A stretch of 11,078 nucleotides of DNA from Rhodococcus sp. IITR03. Lineage in GTDB: Bacteria > Actinomycetota > Actinomycetes > Mycobacteriales > Mycobacteriaceae. Shown in pieces: positions 1 through 7,278 of the stretch. Position 1 is the stretch's first letter. Every line of letters begins with the position of its first letter. The stretch lies in NCBI GenBank assembly GCA_001017865.1, contig LATQ01000208.1, positions 1-11,078 of the forward strand. The letters run 5' to 3'. The translations under genes were made by a program, and so were the position numbers. The notes beneath the pieces were generated by a model. That model had not been told where the DNA came from. It saw only the letters and a list, made by a program, of their open reading frames with translations, and made no database searches.

Positions 1-1
1 G

Positions 2-460
2 CGCGGTCGCGCCGAGCTGCCATCGTCGAGCAGGTGGGCACCGGTGCGGCACGACGGCGGACTGTCGCTGCTCGTCCTGATCCCCGCGCTCGTCGTGTGC
101 GGTGCGACGCAGAGCTGGTGGCCGTTGGGTTTGATCGCGCCCGTCGCTCTGCTCGTGCTGGGTCTGCTGCGCTACACCGTGGTGGTCGACGCGGACGGGA
201 TCCGGGTGACGAATCTGGCCACCGACGCGCTCGGATACGACCTCGACGAGATCGTCGGCGCGAAGGTCACCGAGACCCGCCCGTTCCAGGACTGGGGTGG
301 CTGGGGGCTGCGGGCCAAGGGTGGCAAGCGGTACGGCCTGGTCACGCGCACCGGACCTGCCGTCGTGGTGACCACGGCCTCGGGACACGAATTCACCGTG
401 ACCGCAACGAGGGCCGAGGAGATGGCCGGCGCGCTCAACACTCTCGCCGACGCCCGCTGA
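2..460 (+). CDS. C-terminal part of a DUF1648-type membrane protein (5' end outside window)
   Basis: The frame is open from the first bases of the window to the TGA at 458-460, so the N-terminus probably lies upstream; a GTG at 44 is the first internal start and would give 138 residues. Two hydrophobic segments are visible (LSLLVLIPALVVCGA and WPLGLIAPVALLVLGLL), followed by a soluble tail of about 90 residues. That tail begins YTVVVDADGIRV and contains the Gly/Trp block DWGGWGLR, then a beta-rich stretch ending in EEMAGALNTL. From memory this tail matches the C-terminal module of actinobacterial DUF1648 membrane proteins (GGWGxR, then 'LRTG..V..T..G..F.VT'). The function is unknown. The basic segment before the first hydrophobic stretch looks like a cytoplasmic loop, which is why I favour a truncated longer protein over a start at 44. 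It converges on yqgE with 23 nt between the stops. Confidence 0.6.
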   Translation, partial: RGRAELPSSSRWAPVRHDGGLSLLVLIPALVVCGATQSWWPLGLIAPVALLVLGLLRYTVVVDADGIRVTNLATDALGYDLDEIVGAKVTETRPFQDWGGWGLRAKGGKRYGLVTRTGPAVVVTTASGHEFTVTATRAEEMAGALNTLADAR

Positions 461-483
461 CCGGTCCCGGTCGCCCGAGGGGC

Positions 484-1099
484 TCAGTTGCGTTCGACCT
501 CGATGGGGTGGGTCGCGAGCAACGCCATCGGCAGCGGTTGCCGGCGCAGCACCCTCGCCCACACGTCGAGGTGCGCGGGGGCGAGCACATCGGTGGGCAG
601 GGCCGAGACCACCATCCAGTCGTCGTTGCGTAGTTCGCCGTCGAGCTGACCTGCGCTCCACCCCGCGTATCCCGCGAAGATCCGCACACCCTCGACGTAG
701 TGGGCGATGTGCCCGGGATCGGCATCGAGGTCGATCATCACCACTCGGCCGTCGACGTGGCGGATGCCGGGGACGTCGGTGATGTCGGCCCCCACCGCAG
801 CGTGCCGAGCACAGTGCCGAACTGCGGTGGACGGGACCGCCGACGAACAGGGTCTTCGGTTCGGCGGCGAGCCACGACCATTGCGGCAGCATGGCGTCGA
901 CGGAGGTGTCGCTGATGCGATTCAGGACGACACCGAAGCTGCCCGCATCGGTGTGCTCGATGATGTAGACGACGGTGCGGCGGAAGGTCGGCTCGGTGAG
1001 ATCGGTGGCGGAGACGAGCAGGCTGCCGGCCCGCACCCTGGGTGTCGAGGGTACGGTGCGGTCCTCGGGTTCGTCCTGATGCTGCGCCACGTCAGCCAT
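484..1099 (-). CDS. yqgE: YqgE/AlgH (UPF0301) family protein, frame broken by two 1-nt deletions
   Basis: Reading minus from the ATG at 1099-1097, the protein runs AGSLLVSATDLTEPTFRRTV, VYIIEH, GSFGVVLNR and FVGGPV. The last strand block continues in another frame from about 795 (GADITDVPG, then VRIFAGYAGWSAGQLDGEL and the end LLATHPIEVERN). These are the conserved blocks of the YqgE/AlgH family: the N-terminal 'G.LLVA...L.DP.F.R.V', GG.V in the middle, and the 'R.F.GYAGW..GQL..E' signature. With one base restored near 808 (TGC^TCGGC) and one near 794 (CGG^TGGGG) the gene is 205 residues, the usual family length. The biochemical function of the family is not established. It starts 13 nt after the tetR stop, so co-transcription with tetR is likely. 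Two losses 14 bases apart, one in a G run, look like sequence error; a true pseudogene is the alternative. Confidence 0.85.
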
Positions 1100-1112
1100 T
1101 CTGTCACCGCCG

Positions 1113-1817
1113 TCACCGGCGCGTGGGGTGGAACCCGACGGTCTGTGCCAACAAGGCGAGATGATGTTCGAACAGGACCTCGCAGTCCGGAAAAGTGTCG
1201 GGGCCGTACTGCCCGAAGACCTCGAAGCTCACGGACCCGAACAACGACGGCCACACCCAGAGACCGCGTGCCAGTACGGAATCCGGGGCGGTGAGGGAGA
1301 ACTCGTCCCGGATCCGGCCCAGCGGTTCCCCCAGGCTCTCCGGAGGTGGGGCAGCGGCCGTGTCGTCCAATACCCCCGCGGCGTGGGCCTCGTCCACGAT
1401 CCGGGCCAGTCGCAGGACCACGCGGATACCGGGTGCGGTGGTGCGCTCGGGCGGGGGCGGCGTAGCGGGGACCGGGCTGCCGTACAGCAGCCCGTAGCGG
1501 GCCGGTTCGGCCAGCGCCCACGAGCGCACGGCACGGCCGAGGGTGAGGAACCGTTCGCGGTGGTCGGAGGGGTCGGCCGCGTCGACGGCACGGTCGACTT
1601 TGTCGCCGAGTTCGTCGTAGGCGTCGACGACGAGCAGGGTGAGCAGCTCGTCGCGGCTCGAGACGTAGCGGTAGACGGCGGAGGAGACGACGCCCAGGTC
1701 GCGGGCGACGGCACGCAGCGACAGCGCCGCCGCTCCGTGGGTGCCGAGATGCTCGCGGCCGATCCGGAGGATGTCGGCCATCGTCTGTGCGCGTGCGCGT
1801 GCCCGTGGTGTCGTCAC
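1113..1817 (-). CDS. TetR/AcrR family transcriptional regulator
   Basis: The protein is 234 residues from the GTG at 1817-1815. The N-terminal DNA-binding domain is clear: residues 13-32 form helix 1 (MADILRIGREHL..HGAAAL), and the helix-turn-helix is residues 33-52 (SLRAVARDLGV..SAVYRYV), followed by SRDELLTLLV. The C-terminal part (WALAEPARYGLLYGSPVP, then EVFGQYGP near the end) resembles the TetR_C_33/WHG-type ligand domain. I chose GTG 1817 over the upstream TTG at 1856 because the upstream 13 codons do not look like TetR sequence. In addition, a minus-strand -10-like CAGAAT ends 6 nt before this GTG, which suggests a leaderless mRNA. It is divergent from the epimerase gene, so that gene and itself are the likely targets. 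yqgE follows after 13 nt. The inducing ligand cannot be read from the sequence. Confidence 0.92.
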   Translation of the reverse strand: MTTPRARARAQTMADILRIGREHLGTHGAAALSLRAVARDLGVVSSAVYRYVSSRDELLTLLVVDAYDELGDKVDRAVDAADPSDHRERFLTLGRAVRSWALAEPARYGLLYGSPVPATPPPPERTTAPGIRVVLRLARIVDEAHAAGVLDDTAAAPPPESLGEPLGRIRDEFSLTAPDSVLARGLWVWPSLFGSVSFEVFGQYGPDTFPDCEVLFEHHLALLAQTVGFHPTRR

Positions 1818-1823
1818 CGGCCC

Positions 1824-1853
1824 ATTCTGCCGTCGAACAGAGAGCACCGTCAA
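1824..1853 (-). promoter_or_regulatory. Putative tetR promoter (leaderless start)
   Basis: On the minus strand TTGACG (1853-1848) is followed by an 18-nt spacer and CAGAAT (1829-1824), which fits the loose actinobacterial xANNNT -10. The GTG start of tetR begins 6 nt later, so transcription would begin at or next to the start codon. A half-site GAGAGCA (1840-1846 on the plus strand) lies in the spacer. The elements are seen directly; promoter function is inferred. Confidence 0.45.
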
Positions 1854-1858
1854 CAAAC

Positions 1859-1872
1859 GAGAGCAGTGCTCT
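1859..1872. promoter_or_regulatory. Putative TetR operator O1
   Basis: AGAGCA-G-TGCTCT (1860-1872) is an exact inverted repeat with 6-bp arms around one base. It adjoins TTGACA at 1872-1877, the likely -35 of the epimerase gene. The 13-mer GAGAGCAGTGCTC (1859-1871) is repeated exactly at 1912-1924. Location between a divergent tetR and its neighbour supports an operator role, which is inference. Confidence 0.6.
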
Positions 1873-1900
1873 TGACAATTCCGGCTGCGCGGAGGATCGT
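1872..1900 (+). promoter_or_regulatory. Putative promoter of the epimerase-MFS operon
   Basis: A consensus TTGACA (1872-1877) is followed after 17 nt by GATCGT (1895-1900), a weak -10 that keeps the A at position 2 and the T at position 6. It is bracketed by the two operator copies, an arrangement suited to repression. The -35 is strong; the -10 is uncertain. Confidence 0.45.
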
Positions 1901-1911
1901 CGAAGCCATCA

Positions 1912-1925
1912 GAGAGCAGTGCTCA
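1912..1925. promoter_or_regulatory. Putative TetR operator O2
   Basis: A second copy of GAGAGCAGTGCTC (1912-1924), identical over 13 bases to O1 and beginning 53 bp after it (about five helical turns). The last base of the inverted repeat differs, so the palindrome has 5-bp arms here (GAGCA-G-TGCTC). It would lie just downstream of the inferred -10, in the 5' leader of the epimerase mRNA. Confidence 0.55.
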
Positions 1926-1946
1926 CACTTTCCGAATCGAGGAACC

Positions 1947-2893
1947 ATGTCGCATCTCCAGGTGGTCGCAGGAGCCGGACCCGTCGGCTGGACCGTCGCC
2001 GAACAACTTGCCGCACAAGGACATCGCGTGCGTGTCCTGACCCGATCGGGCAGCGGACCGGAAGGTGCGGGCATCGAACGCCTGCGTGTCGACGTCACGG
2101 ATCCCGAGGCCGTGGCCGCAGCACTCGTCGACGAAGACGGACTTGTTGCCGACGCGGTGTACATGTGCGTCCACGGGTCGGCCTACCGCGCCGACGTGTG
2201 GGCACGCGAACTCCCCATCGCCGAGCGGGTCGTTCTCGACGCCGCCGCGAACCTGTCGGAGAAGACGGTCGTCGTCTTCCCCGAGAGCCTCTACTCGTAC
2301 AGCGAACCCGACCGGGTCGTGACCGAGGACTCGCCCCGCGAGGCCGACACCGGCAAGCGCGGCATCCGGCGGCAGCTCCTCGCCGCCCGCGCCGCCCACC
2401 GTGCCCCGACGGTGAGCGTCGTGGCATCGGACTTCTTCGGTCCACGGGCACTGAGCGCGATGGCCGGAGAACGCATGGTGCCCACCGTGCTCGCCGGGAA
2501 GAAGGTGCGGGTACTCGGCTCGGCCGACCTCCCGCATTCGTTCACCTACGTTCCCGACCTGGCGGCGGCGATGATCGCAGCGGCGGGGGAGCCGGCCGTG
2601 TGGAACACCGTGATCCACGCACCCACCGGACCGGCCGTGACACAGCGTGAGATCGCCACCGCCTTCACGCGGGCGGCCGGCCTGCCGCGCCCGCGGTGGG
2701 GACGATCCCGTCCTGGCTGGTGCGGGCCGGCGGCCACGTGAACCGGGACATGAAGGAACTCGCGGAGATGCTCTACCAGTTCGATGCCCCGTTCGTCATG
2801 GACTCGACCCGCACCGAACAGGTACTCGGCCTGTCGCCCACCCCGCTCGACGAGGCGGCCGCCCGCACGGTCGGATGGTGGCGGAGCCGATAG
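1947..2893 (+). CDS. NAD(P)-dependent epimerase/dehydratase-like protein (atypical SDR), frame broken by one 1-nt deletion
   Basis: From ATG 1947, preceded by GAGGA at 1939-1943, the protein opens with a Rossmann beta-alpha-beta: residues 9-14 give GxGxxG (GAGPVG) after the first strand, then HRVRVLTRSG, and VDVTDPEAV later. Further on it has VVFPESLYSY, a block with EDSP and TGKRGIRRQLL, SDFFGPRA and HSFTYVPDLAAAM, as in epimerase-type extended or atypical short-chain dehydrogenases. The frame is lost near 2695 (CGG^TGGGG) and resumes as GTIPSWLVRAGG, ending in SPTPLDEAAARTVGWWRSR. Restoring one G gives 315 residues. The substrate is unknown; the usual YxxxK catalytic pair is not obvious, so NAD(P) binding is safer than a named reaction. 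It is probably controlled by the divergent TetR protein and is followed 4 nt later by the MFS gene. Confidence 0.85.
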
Positions 2894-2897
2894 TGTC

Positions 2898-4196
2898 GTG
2901 CTTGTGCGAGACTCCGGGCAGCAGTCCAGGCAGCGGGCGTGGCGATCGACCGCGACCGCCCTGCGGAACTCGCCGGGTCTCGTACGACTGACCGGGGTGC
3001 GGTTCGCGAGCCAGTTCGGCGACGGACTGTTCCAGGCCGCACTCGGCGGGGCGATCCTGTTCAACCCCGAACGTCACACCGACCCGGTGACGATCGCGGC
3101 AGGCTTCGCGGTGCTGCTGTTGCCGTACTCGGTGATCGGTCCGTTCGCCGGCGCCCTGCTCGACCGGTGGGACCGGCGCCTCGTCCTCGTCTGGGCCAAC
3201 GTGCTCCGCGGAGTGTTCATCGCGGCAGCCGCGGCCGTGTTGCTCCTCGGGGGACCGCAGACCCCGCTCATGCTGCTCGCGCTCGCCGCCGTCGGCGTGA
3301 GCAGATTCGTCCTGGCAGGCGTCTCGGCCTCGCTCCCACACGTGGTGGCCCAGTCGTGGCTCGTCCCGGTCAATTCCGTTCTGGCGACGGTCGGTTCGGG
3401 TGTCTCGGCGGTCGGCGCCGCCACGGCGGTCGCGACCATCGGATTCGTGGGCGCGGGCGACACCGGTTCCGGGACGGCCGTCCTTCTCGGCGTGAGTGGC
3501 TCGCTCGTCGGCGCGTTCGCCGCAGCGGGATTCGCAGCGAATGCGCTCGGCCCCGAGGGAATACGTCCCCGGACCGTGATCCGCACCGTTCTGGCGGGTC
3601 TGCGGACCGGTGCGGGAGCCGTCCTCGAAGCGCCGGGCGTGACGATCGCGATGCTCGGAATCGGCGCGCACCGCATCGTGTTCGGCATCGACACGCTCAT
3701 CATGGTGCTCGTCCTGCGTGCCGAGGAGAATGGCTCCGACCTGCTCGCGGGATTCTCCGGATTCGGTGTCGCGGTCGCCTGCACCGCCGCCGGCATGCTC
3801 CTCGCAGCGGTGCTCGCACCGATCCTGATCCCGCGGCTGGGCCGGCCGCGCACCGTCACCGTCGGGTTGATCGCCGCCGCGATCGTGCAGTTCGCGTTCG
3901 TCACCACCGTGTCGGCCGGACCGTTGCTCGTCGCGGCCTTCCTGCTCGGCCTCGCCGGTCAGACCATCAAACTCACCGGCGACGCCGCGATGCAGATCGA
4001 TATCGACGACGCGCGCCGAGGTCAGGTCTTCGCACTGCAGGACACCGTCTTCAACATCGCCTTCCTCGGCGCGATCGTCGTGGCGGCCTTCGTCATCGAC
4101 CCGGACGGACGCACGCCCGAACTGGCCGTCGCCGGTGGGGTCGTCTACCTGGTCGGTCTCGTCGCCGTGCTCGCCGTGCGGCGCACACGGTACTGA
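2898..4196 (+). CDS. Major facilitator superfamily transporter
   Basis: An intact frame of 432 residues with about 12 hydrophobic segments. The loop between helices 2 and 3 carries the MFS motif A in the form GALLDRWDRRLVLV (about residues 85-98). Just before it is GFAVLLLPYSVIGPFA, and later helices are rich in Gly and Ala. The start is GTG 2898, four bases after the epimerase stop, with GCGGAG at 2881-2886 as a possible ribosome site; GTG 2904 is an alternative only two codons later. The tight spacing suggests translational coupling and shared control with the epimerase gene. The family covers sugar, drug and metabolite exporters or importers, and the substrate cannot be read here. From memory, mycobacteria have an MFS gene (Rv0037c) next to a yqgE homologue (Rv0038), so this may be a rearranged version of that neighbourhood. 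Confidence 0.9.
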   Translation: MLVRDSGQQSRQRAWRSTATALRNSPGLVRLTGVRFASQFGDGLFQAALGGAILFNPERHTDPVTIAAGFAVLLLPYSVIGPFAGALLDRWDRRLVLVWANVLRGVFIAAAAAVLLLGGPQTPLMLLALAAVGVSRFVLAGVSASLPHVVAQSWLVPVNSVLATVGSGVSAVGAATAVATIGFVGAGDTGSGTAVLLGVSGSLVGAFAAAGFAANALGPEGIRPRTVIRTVLAGLRTGAGAVLEAPGVTIAMLGIGAHRIVFGIDTLIMVLVLRAEENGSDLLAGFSGFGVAVACTAAGMLLAAVLAPILIPRLGRPRTVTVGLIAAAIVQFAFVTTVSAGPLLVAAFLLGLAGQTIKLTGDAAMQIDIDDARRGQVFALQDTVFNIAFLGAIVVAAFVIDPDGRTPELAVAGGVVYLVGLVAVLAVRRTRY

Positions 4197-4219
4197 TCAC
4201 GCACCCACAGCAGTAACGA

Positions 4220-5279
4220 TCACGCGCTCAGCGCGGCCGGATGGATCCCCACCTCCGTGGCCTTGACGACGAACCACACGGAGTCGCCCGGATGGACGTC
4301 GAGGTCGGCGAGTGCCGCCGTCGTGATCTCCGCGGCGATACCCGTATCCGACCGCACGAGCACCGTCGACCCCTGCGCCTCGAGTTCCGCGATCCTCACC
4401 CGCAGGCGTTGCGCGGGCTCCCGTGCGGGGCTTCGGTGTAGACGGCGACCGCCGACGGCGCGAAGACGGCGACGGCGGCCCTGCCCGGGACGCAGTCGTC
4501 GTGGACCCGGCCGTGGACGAGACCACCCGCGGATTCCAGCGCCTCCTGCCGCACGGTTCCGGTGACGAGATTGGTCCCCGCGATGCGGGCGGCGAAGGCG
4601 CTGCGCGGTCGCGTCAGCACCCGGCGTACCGGCCCGTCCTCGACCATCCGACCGGCCTCGATCACGATCACCCGATCGGCGAGCGCGAGCACGTCCAGCG
4701 GGTCGTGGGTGACGAGCAGGGCCGTGCGCCCGCTGTCGCGCAGGACGCGTCGCAGCAACGACCGCAGCACCGGTGTCGCGGTGACGTCGAGCGCGGCCAT
4801 CGGCTCGTCGAGCAGCAGCAGGTGCGGTTCGGCCGCGAGGGCACGCGCGAGTGCGACCCGCTGCGCCTGTCCACCCGATAATTCGTGCGGACGACGATCG
4901 GCGAGTTCTGCGGCATCGACCTCCCGCAGCCACCTGTCGGCGCGCGCACGGGCCTCACGCCGGCCCGCACCCGCACTGCGTGGTGCGAACTCGACGTTGC
5001 CGCGACCGTCAGGTGCGGGAAGAGCAGCGCCTGCTGGGCGAGCAGCACCACCGATCGATCGTGCGGAGCCACGGCGACGCCCGTCGCAGTGTCGGTGAGG
5101 ACGCGACCGGCGAGTTCCACGCGACCCGCATCGGGGCGCAGCAGACCGGACACCACACCCAGCAGCGTCGACTTGCCGGCTCCGTTGGGGCCGAGCACCG
5201 CGACGATCTCACCCTGCGCGACCTCGAGATCGACGTCGACGTCGCGTGCGGTGACCCGGGCCCGCACCGTCAGGCTCAC
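4220..5279 (-). CDS. modC: Molybdate ABC transporter ATP-binding protein ModC, frame broken by two 1-nt deletions
   Basis: The ATPase that powers molybdate import with ModB. It starts at GTG 5279, overlapping the modB stop as GTGA. After repair it is 353 residues: Walker A GPNGAGKS at 30-37, Q-loop near 82, signature LSGGQAQR at 134-141, Walker B LLLLDEP at 154-160, and switch His in [16 protein letters not shown] at 192. A C-terminal TOBE (Mop-like) domain covers about 290-353, ending [18 protein letters not shown]; this is the molybdate-binding regulatory part typical of ModC. The frame breaks near 4998 (GCGGCA^ACGTCGAG; the next residues should be NVEF) and near 4405 (GCC^TGCGG, between the NBD/TOBE linker and [11 protein letters not shown]). 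Both sites fit a base lost from AAA and CCC. Continuous homology across both breaks argues for sequence error. It is the last gene of the operon, convergent with the MFS gene. Confidence 0.9.
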
Positions 5280-6061
5280 AGCGGCCGGTCCTTCCGCCGC
5301 GAGTACACGGCCACGACGATCACGACGGCCACCAGGATCAGCACGAGCGACAGCGCGACCGCCGCGTCGGGATCGGTTTCCCGCTGCAGGTAGATCTCGA
5401 GCGGCAGCGTGCGCGTCACCCCCTGCAGGCTGCCGGCGAAGGTGAGGGTCGCGCCGAATTCGCCCAGGGCACGGGCGAATGCGAGTACCGATCCGGAGAC
5501 CAGGCCGGGCAGCACGAGGGGCAGGGTGATGCGCCGGAAGACCGTCGTGGGGCGCGCACCGAGTGTCGCCGCGACGTCCTCGTAGCGTGAACCCGCACTG
5601 CGCAGCGCGCCTTCGAGACTCGTGACGAGGAAGGGCAGCGCGACGAAGGTCTGCGCGAGCACGACCGCCGTGGTGGTGAAGGCGATGTGGATCCCGAGCG
5701 CGTCGAGGTGCTCTCCGATCAGTCCGCGACGGCCGAAGGTGTAGAGCAGGGCGATGCCGCCCACGACCGGGGGGAGCACGAGTGGCAGCAGGACGAACCC
5801 GCGGATCACCGATATCCACCGGAAGTTACTGCGTGCCAGCACCATTGCGAGCGGTACGCCGAGCAGGATGCACAGGATCGTGGCGGCCGCGGAGGTGCGC
5901 AGGCTCAGGACGAGCGCGTCGAGGGACGCCGGGGATGTCACGAGCGAGGGGAAGGTCGTCCAGTCGACGGTGAGCAGCATCGACACCAGGGGCACGACGA
6001 CGAACAGCAACCCGAGTGCCGCGGGGGCGAACAACCACCGGGGCAGTCCCGTCGCGGTCAC
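5276..6061 (-). CDS. modB: Molybdate ABC transporter permease ModB
   Basis: An intact 261-residue membrane permease starting at GTG 6061, whose GTG overlaps the modA TGA (GTGA). Several hydrophobic helices are seen, the first at about residues 9-30 ([20 protein letters not shown]). The ModB-typical block [21 protein letters not shown] lies in the middle. The cytoplasmic EAA loop that contacts ModC is [19 protein letters not shown] followed by [11 protein letters not shown]. Near the C-terminus is [19 protein letters not shown], also typical of molybdate permeases. It ends in a short basic tail (YSRRKDRPL) and its stop overlaps the modC start. It forms the membrane channel with ModC, fed by the lipoprotein ModA. 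A tungstate-preferring permease is a remote alternative; the adjacent nitrate reductase favours molybdate. Confidence 0.95.
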   Translation of the reverse strand: MTATGLPRWLFAPAALGLLFVVVPLVSMLLTVDWTTFPSLVTSPASLDALVLSLRTSAAATILCILLGVPLAMVLARSNFRWISVIRGFVLLPLVLPPVVGGIALLYTFGRRGLIGEHLDALGIHIAFTTTAVVLAQTFVALPFLVTSLEGALRSAGSRYEDVAATLGARPTTVFRRITLPLVLPGLVSGSVLAFARALGEFGATLTFAGSLQGVTRTLPLEIYLQRETDPDAAVALSLVLILVAVVIVVAVYSRRKDRPL

Positions 6062-6813
6062 GGTGCACCGAATCCTGCGTCGGCCAGGACGGCACGACCG
6101 TCCGTGCCGGTGACGAAGCGCACGAAGGTATCGGCGCGATCGGCATCGTAGGAATTCGACAATGCTGCAACGGGATAGATGTTGACGATCTTCGCGGCTT
6201 CCGGGACGGGGACGACGGAGACCTTCGCACCGGCCCCCATCGCGTCCGTGACGTAGACCAGACCGGCGTCGGCCTGACCGGAGGTGACCTTGCCGAGCAC
6301 GTCGGTCACCGACGACTCCTCGGACACCGGCGCGAGTTCGACACCGGCGGTCTCCTCGAGCCGCTCGGTGGCCGCCCCGCACGGCACCTGGGGTGCGCAC
6401 ACGACCACAGTGAGACCGTCGCCGGTGAGATCGTCGAACGAGGTGATGTCCTTCGGGTTCCCCGGTTCGGTGACGATCGTGAGCGTGTTGGTCGCGAACG
6501 GGATCGGCTCACCGGCAACGAGTCCGGCGCCGACAGCGGCGTCCATCGTCCGGGTGTCGGCGGAGGCGAAGACGTCGGCCGGTGCACCCTGCTCGAGTTG
6601 GGTCTCGAGATCGGACGAACCGGCGAACGAGAATTCCACCGACACTCCGGGGTTCGCCTCCTCGAATCGTTCGGCGATCTCGGTGAACGGCGCCCGGAGC
6701 GAGGCCGCCGCATAGACGGTGAGGACATCCGAGTCGCCACCGCCGGTGCCGCACGACGTCAGTGCCGCAGCGGTGAGACCGGCAGCGAGCGCGGCGAGCG
6801 CCCGGCGCCTCAT
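6058..6813 (-). CDS. modA: Molybdate-binding lipoprotein ModA
   Basis: An intact 251-residue extracytoplasmic solute-binding protein. The start ATG at 6813-6811 overlaps the TGA of the upstream regulator (ATGA). The N-terminus is a lipoprotein signal: MRRR, a hydrophobic Ala/Leu stretch, and the lipobox L18-T-S-C21, so it should be anchored to the outer face of the membrane at Cys21. The mature part starts with [20 protein letters not shown], where the AAASL turn binds the oxyanion in ModA proteins. It continues with [50 protein letters not shown] and a C-terminal [12 protein letters not shown]. All are recognisable ModA blocks. It captures molybdate (and probably tungstate) and delivers it to ModBC. 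Confidence 0.95.
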   Translation of the reverse strand: MRRRALAALAAGLTAAALTSCGTGGGDSDVLTVYAAASLRAPFTEIAERFEEANPGVSVEFSFAGSSDLETQLEQGAPADVFASADTRTMDAAVGAGLVAGEPIPFATNTLTIVTEPGNPKDITSFDDLTGDGLTVVVCAPQVPCGAATERLEETAGVELAPVSEESSVTDVLGKVTSGQADAGLVYVTDAMGAGAKVSVVPVPEAAKIVNIYPVAALSNSYDADRADTFVRFVTGTDGRAVLADAGFGAP

Positions 6814-7214
6814 TCGATCGCTCCGGGTGTCTCGACGATGACGGTGGTCGCCTTGACGACGGCCACCCCGACACTGCCCGGCTCGAGACCGAGTTCGTTC
6901 ACGGCCTCGGTGCTCATGAGCGAGACGATGCGGTGGGGACCGCACTGCATCTCCACCTGCGACATGACGGTGTCGGAGACGACGCGCGTGACCAGCCCGA
7001 CGAAGCGGTTGCGGGCGGAGCTGCCCACGCCGAGCGGATCAGGACCGGCATCGGCCTGAGCGCGGGCGAACTCCGCCAGCTCACGACCGTCGACGGTCTT
7101 GCGTCCGGCGGAGTCCTTGCCGGCGCGCAGCAGCCCCTGGTCGATCCAGCGACGGACCGTGTCGTCGCTGACCCCCAGCAACGACGCGGCGTCGCGGATC
7201 CGGATCGAGGTCAC
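6810..7214 (-). CDS. Helix-turn-helix/TOBE molybdate-responsive regulator, first gene of the mod operon
   Basis: 134 residues from GTG 7214. The N-terminal part is a MerR/excisionase-type helix-turn-helix (RDAASLLGVSDDTVRRWIDQ, about residues 7-26), followed by a wing-like GLLRAGKDSAGRKTVDGRE. The C-terminal half, from about residue 65, is a TOBE/Mop-like molybdate-binding module (RNRFVGLVTRVVSDTVMSQV, IVSLMSTEAVNELGLEPG, VAVVKATTVIVE). Its last strand resembles that of the ModC TOBE domain here (VVKATEVGI). It is therefore likely a one-component sensor that binds molybdate and controls modABC, playing the role of ModE without being a LysR-type ModE. A GGAG (7224-7221) sits 6 nt before the GTG. 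The stop overlaps modA (ATGA), so it is the promoter-proximal gene. A role in molybdenum storage by the Mop domain is a weaker alternative. Confidence 0.85.
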   Translation of the reverse strand: MTSIRIRDAASLLGVSDDTVRRWIDQGLLRAGKDSAGRKTVDGRELAEFARAQADAGPDPLGVGSSARNRFVGLVTRVVSDTVMSQVEMQCGPHRIVSLMSTEAVNELGLEPGSVGVAVVKATTVIVETPGAIE

Positions 7215-7221
7215 GCGTGTC

Positions 7222-7230
7222 TCCGCAGAT
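7222..7230. promoter_or_regulatory. Second half-site of the mod operator, over the ribosome site
   Basis: TCCGCAGAT at 7222-7230 is the exact reverse complement of ATCTGCGGA at 7258-7266, 27 nt away. It covers the GGAG ribosome site of the regulator gene. A protein bound here could block translation initiation or form a loop with the main operator. The repeat is seen; the role is inferred. Confidence 0.35.
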
Positions 7231-7244
7231 ACGTCATGAACGAC

Positions 7245-7273
7245 ACGCTATATCCGCATCTGCGGACCGACAA
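7245..7273 (-). promoter_or_regulatory. Putative promoter of the mod operon
   Basis: On the minus strand TTGTCG (7273-7268), a 17-nt spacer and TAGCGT (7250-7245) make a plausible sigma-70-like promoter with a TANNNT -10. Transcription would begin near 7238, about 24 nt before the GTG at 7214. The -35 begins 5 nt after the nitrate reductase stop codon and I see no terminator between them, so read-through from the upstream gene is also possible. Confidence 0.5.
7253..7266. promoter_or_regulatory. Putative operator within the mod promoter spacer
   Basis: TCCGCA-TC-TGCGGA is an inverted repeat with perfect 6-bp arms, located inside the -35/-10 spacer of the inferred mod promoter. That position suits control by a regulator, and the nearest candidate is the HTH/TOBE protein encoded next to it. 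The identity of the binding protein is inferred. Confidence 0.5.
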
Positions 7274-7278
7274 GCAGA

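Noticed and set aside
459..472. Perfect GACCGG-TC-CCGGTC inverted repeat between the two convergent stops, a possible terminator
   Set aside because: The 2-nt loop is too small without opening the stem, there is no T-run on either side, and such short GC palindromes are frequent in this base composition.
922..1878. Long minus-strand open frame overlapping tetR and yqgE
   Set aside because: The translation is an Arg/Pro-rich off-frame product of high-GC coding DNA, while TetR and YqgE motifs occur in the other frames.
1128..1946. Long plus-strand open frame running into the epimerase gene
   Set aside because: It lies antisense to the clear TetR gene, its translation matches no family I know, and the epimerase has its own ATG, ribosome site and Rossmann start at 1947.
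2939..4216. Open frame of over 400 codons on the plus strand inside the MFS region
   Set aside because: It is Arg-rich and motif-free, whereas the overlapping frame gives membrane helices and MFS motif A.
4195..4225. GATCACGC repeated at 4195-4202 and 4218-4225 between the MFS and modC ends
   Set aside because: An 8-base direct repeat spanning two stop regions is weak evidence for an element and has no associated mobile gene or terminator shape.
7246..7253. CGCTATAT resembling half of the E. coli ModE consensus
   Set aside because: The matching second half at the proper distance is absent and the local regulator does not have the ModE DNA-binding head; chance is likely.
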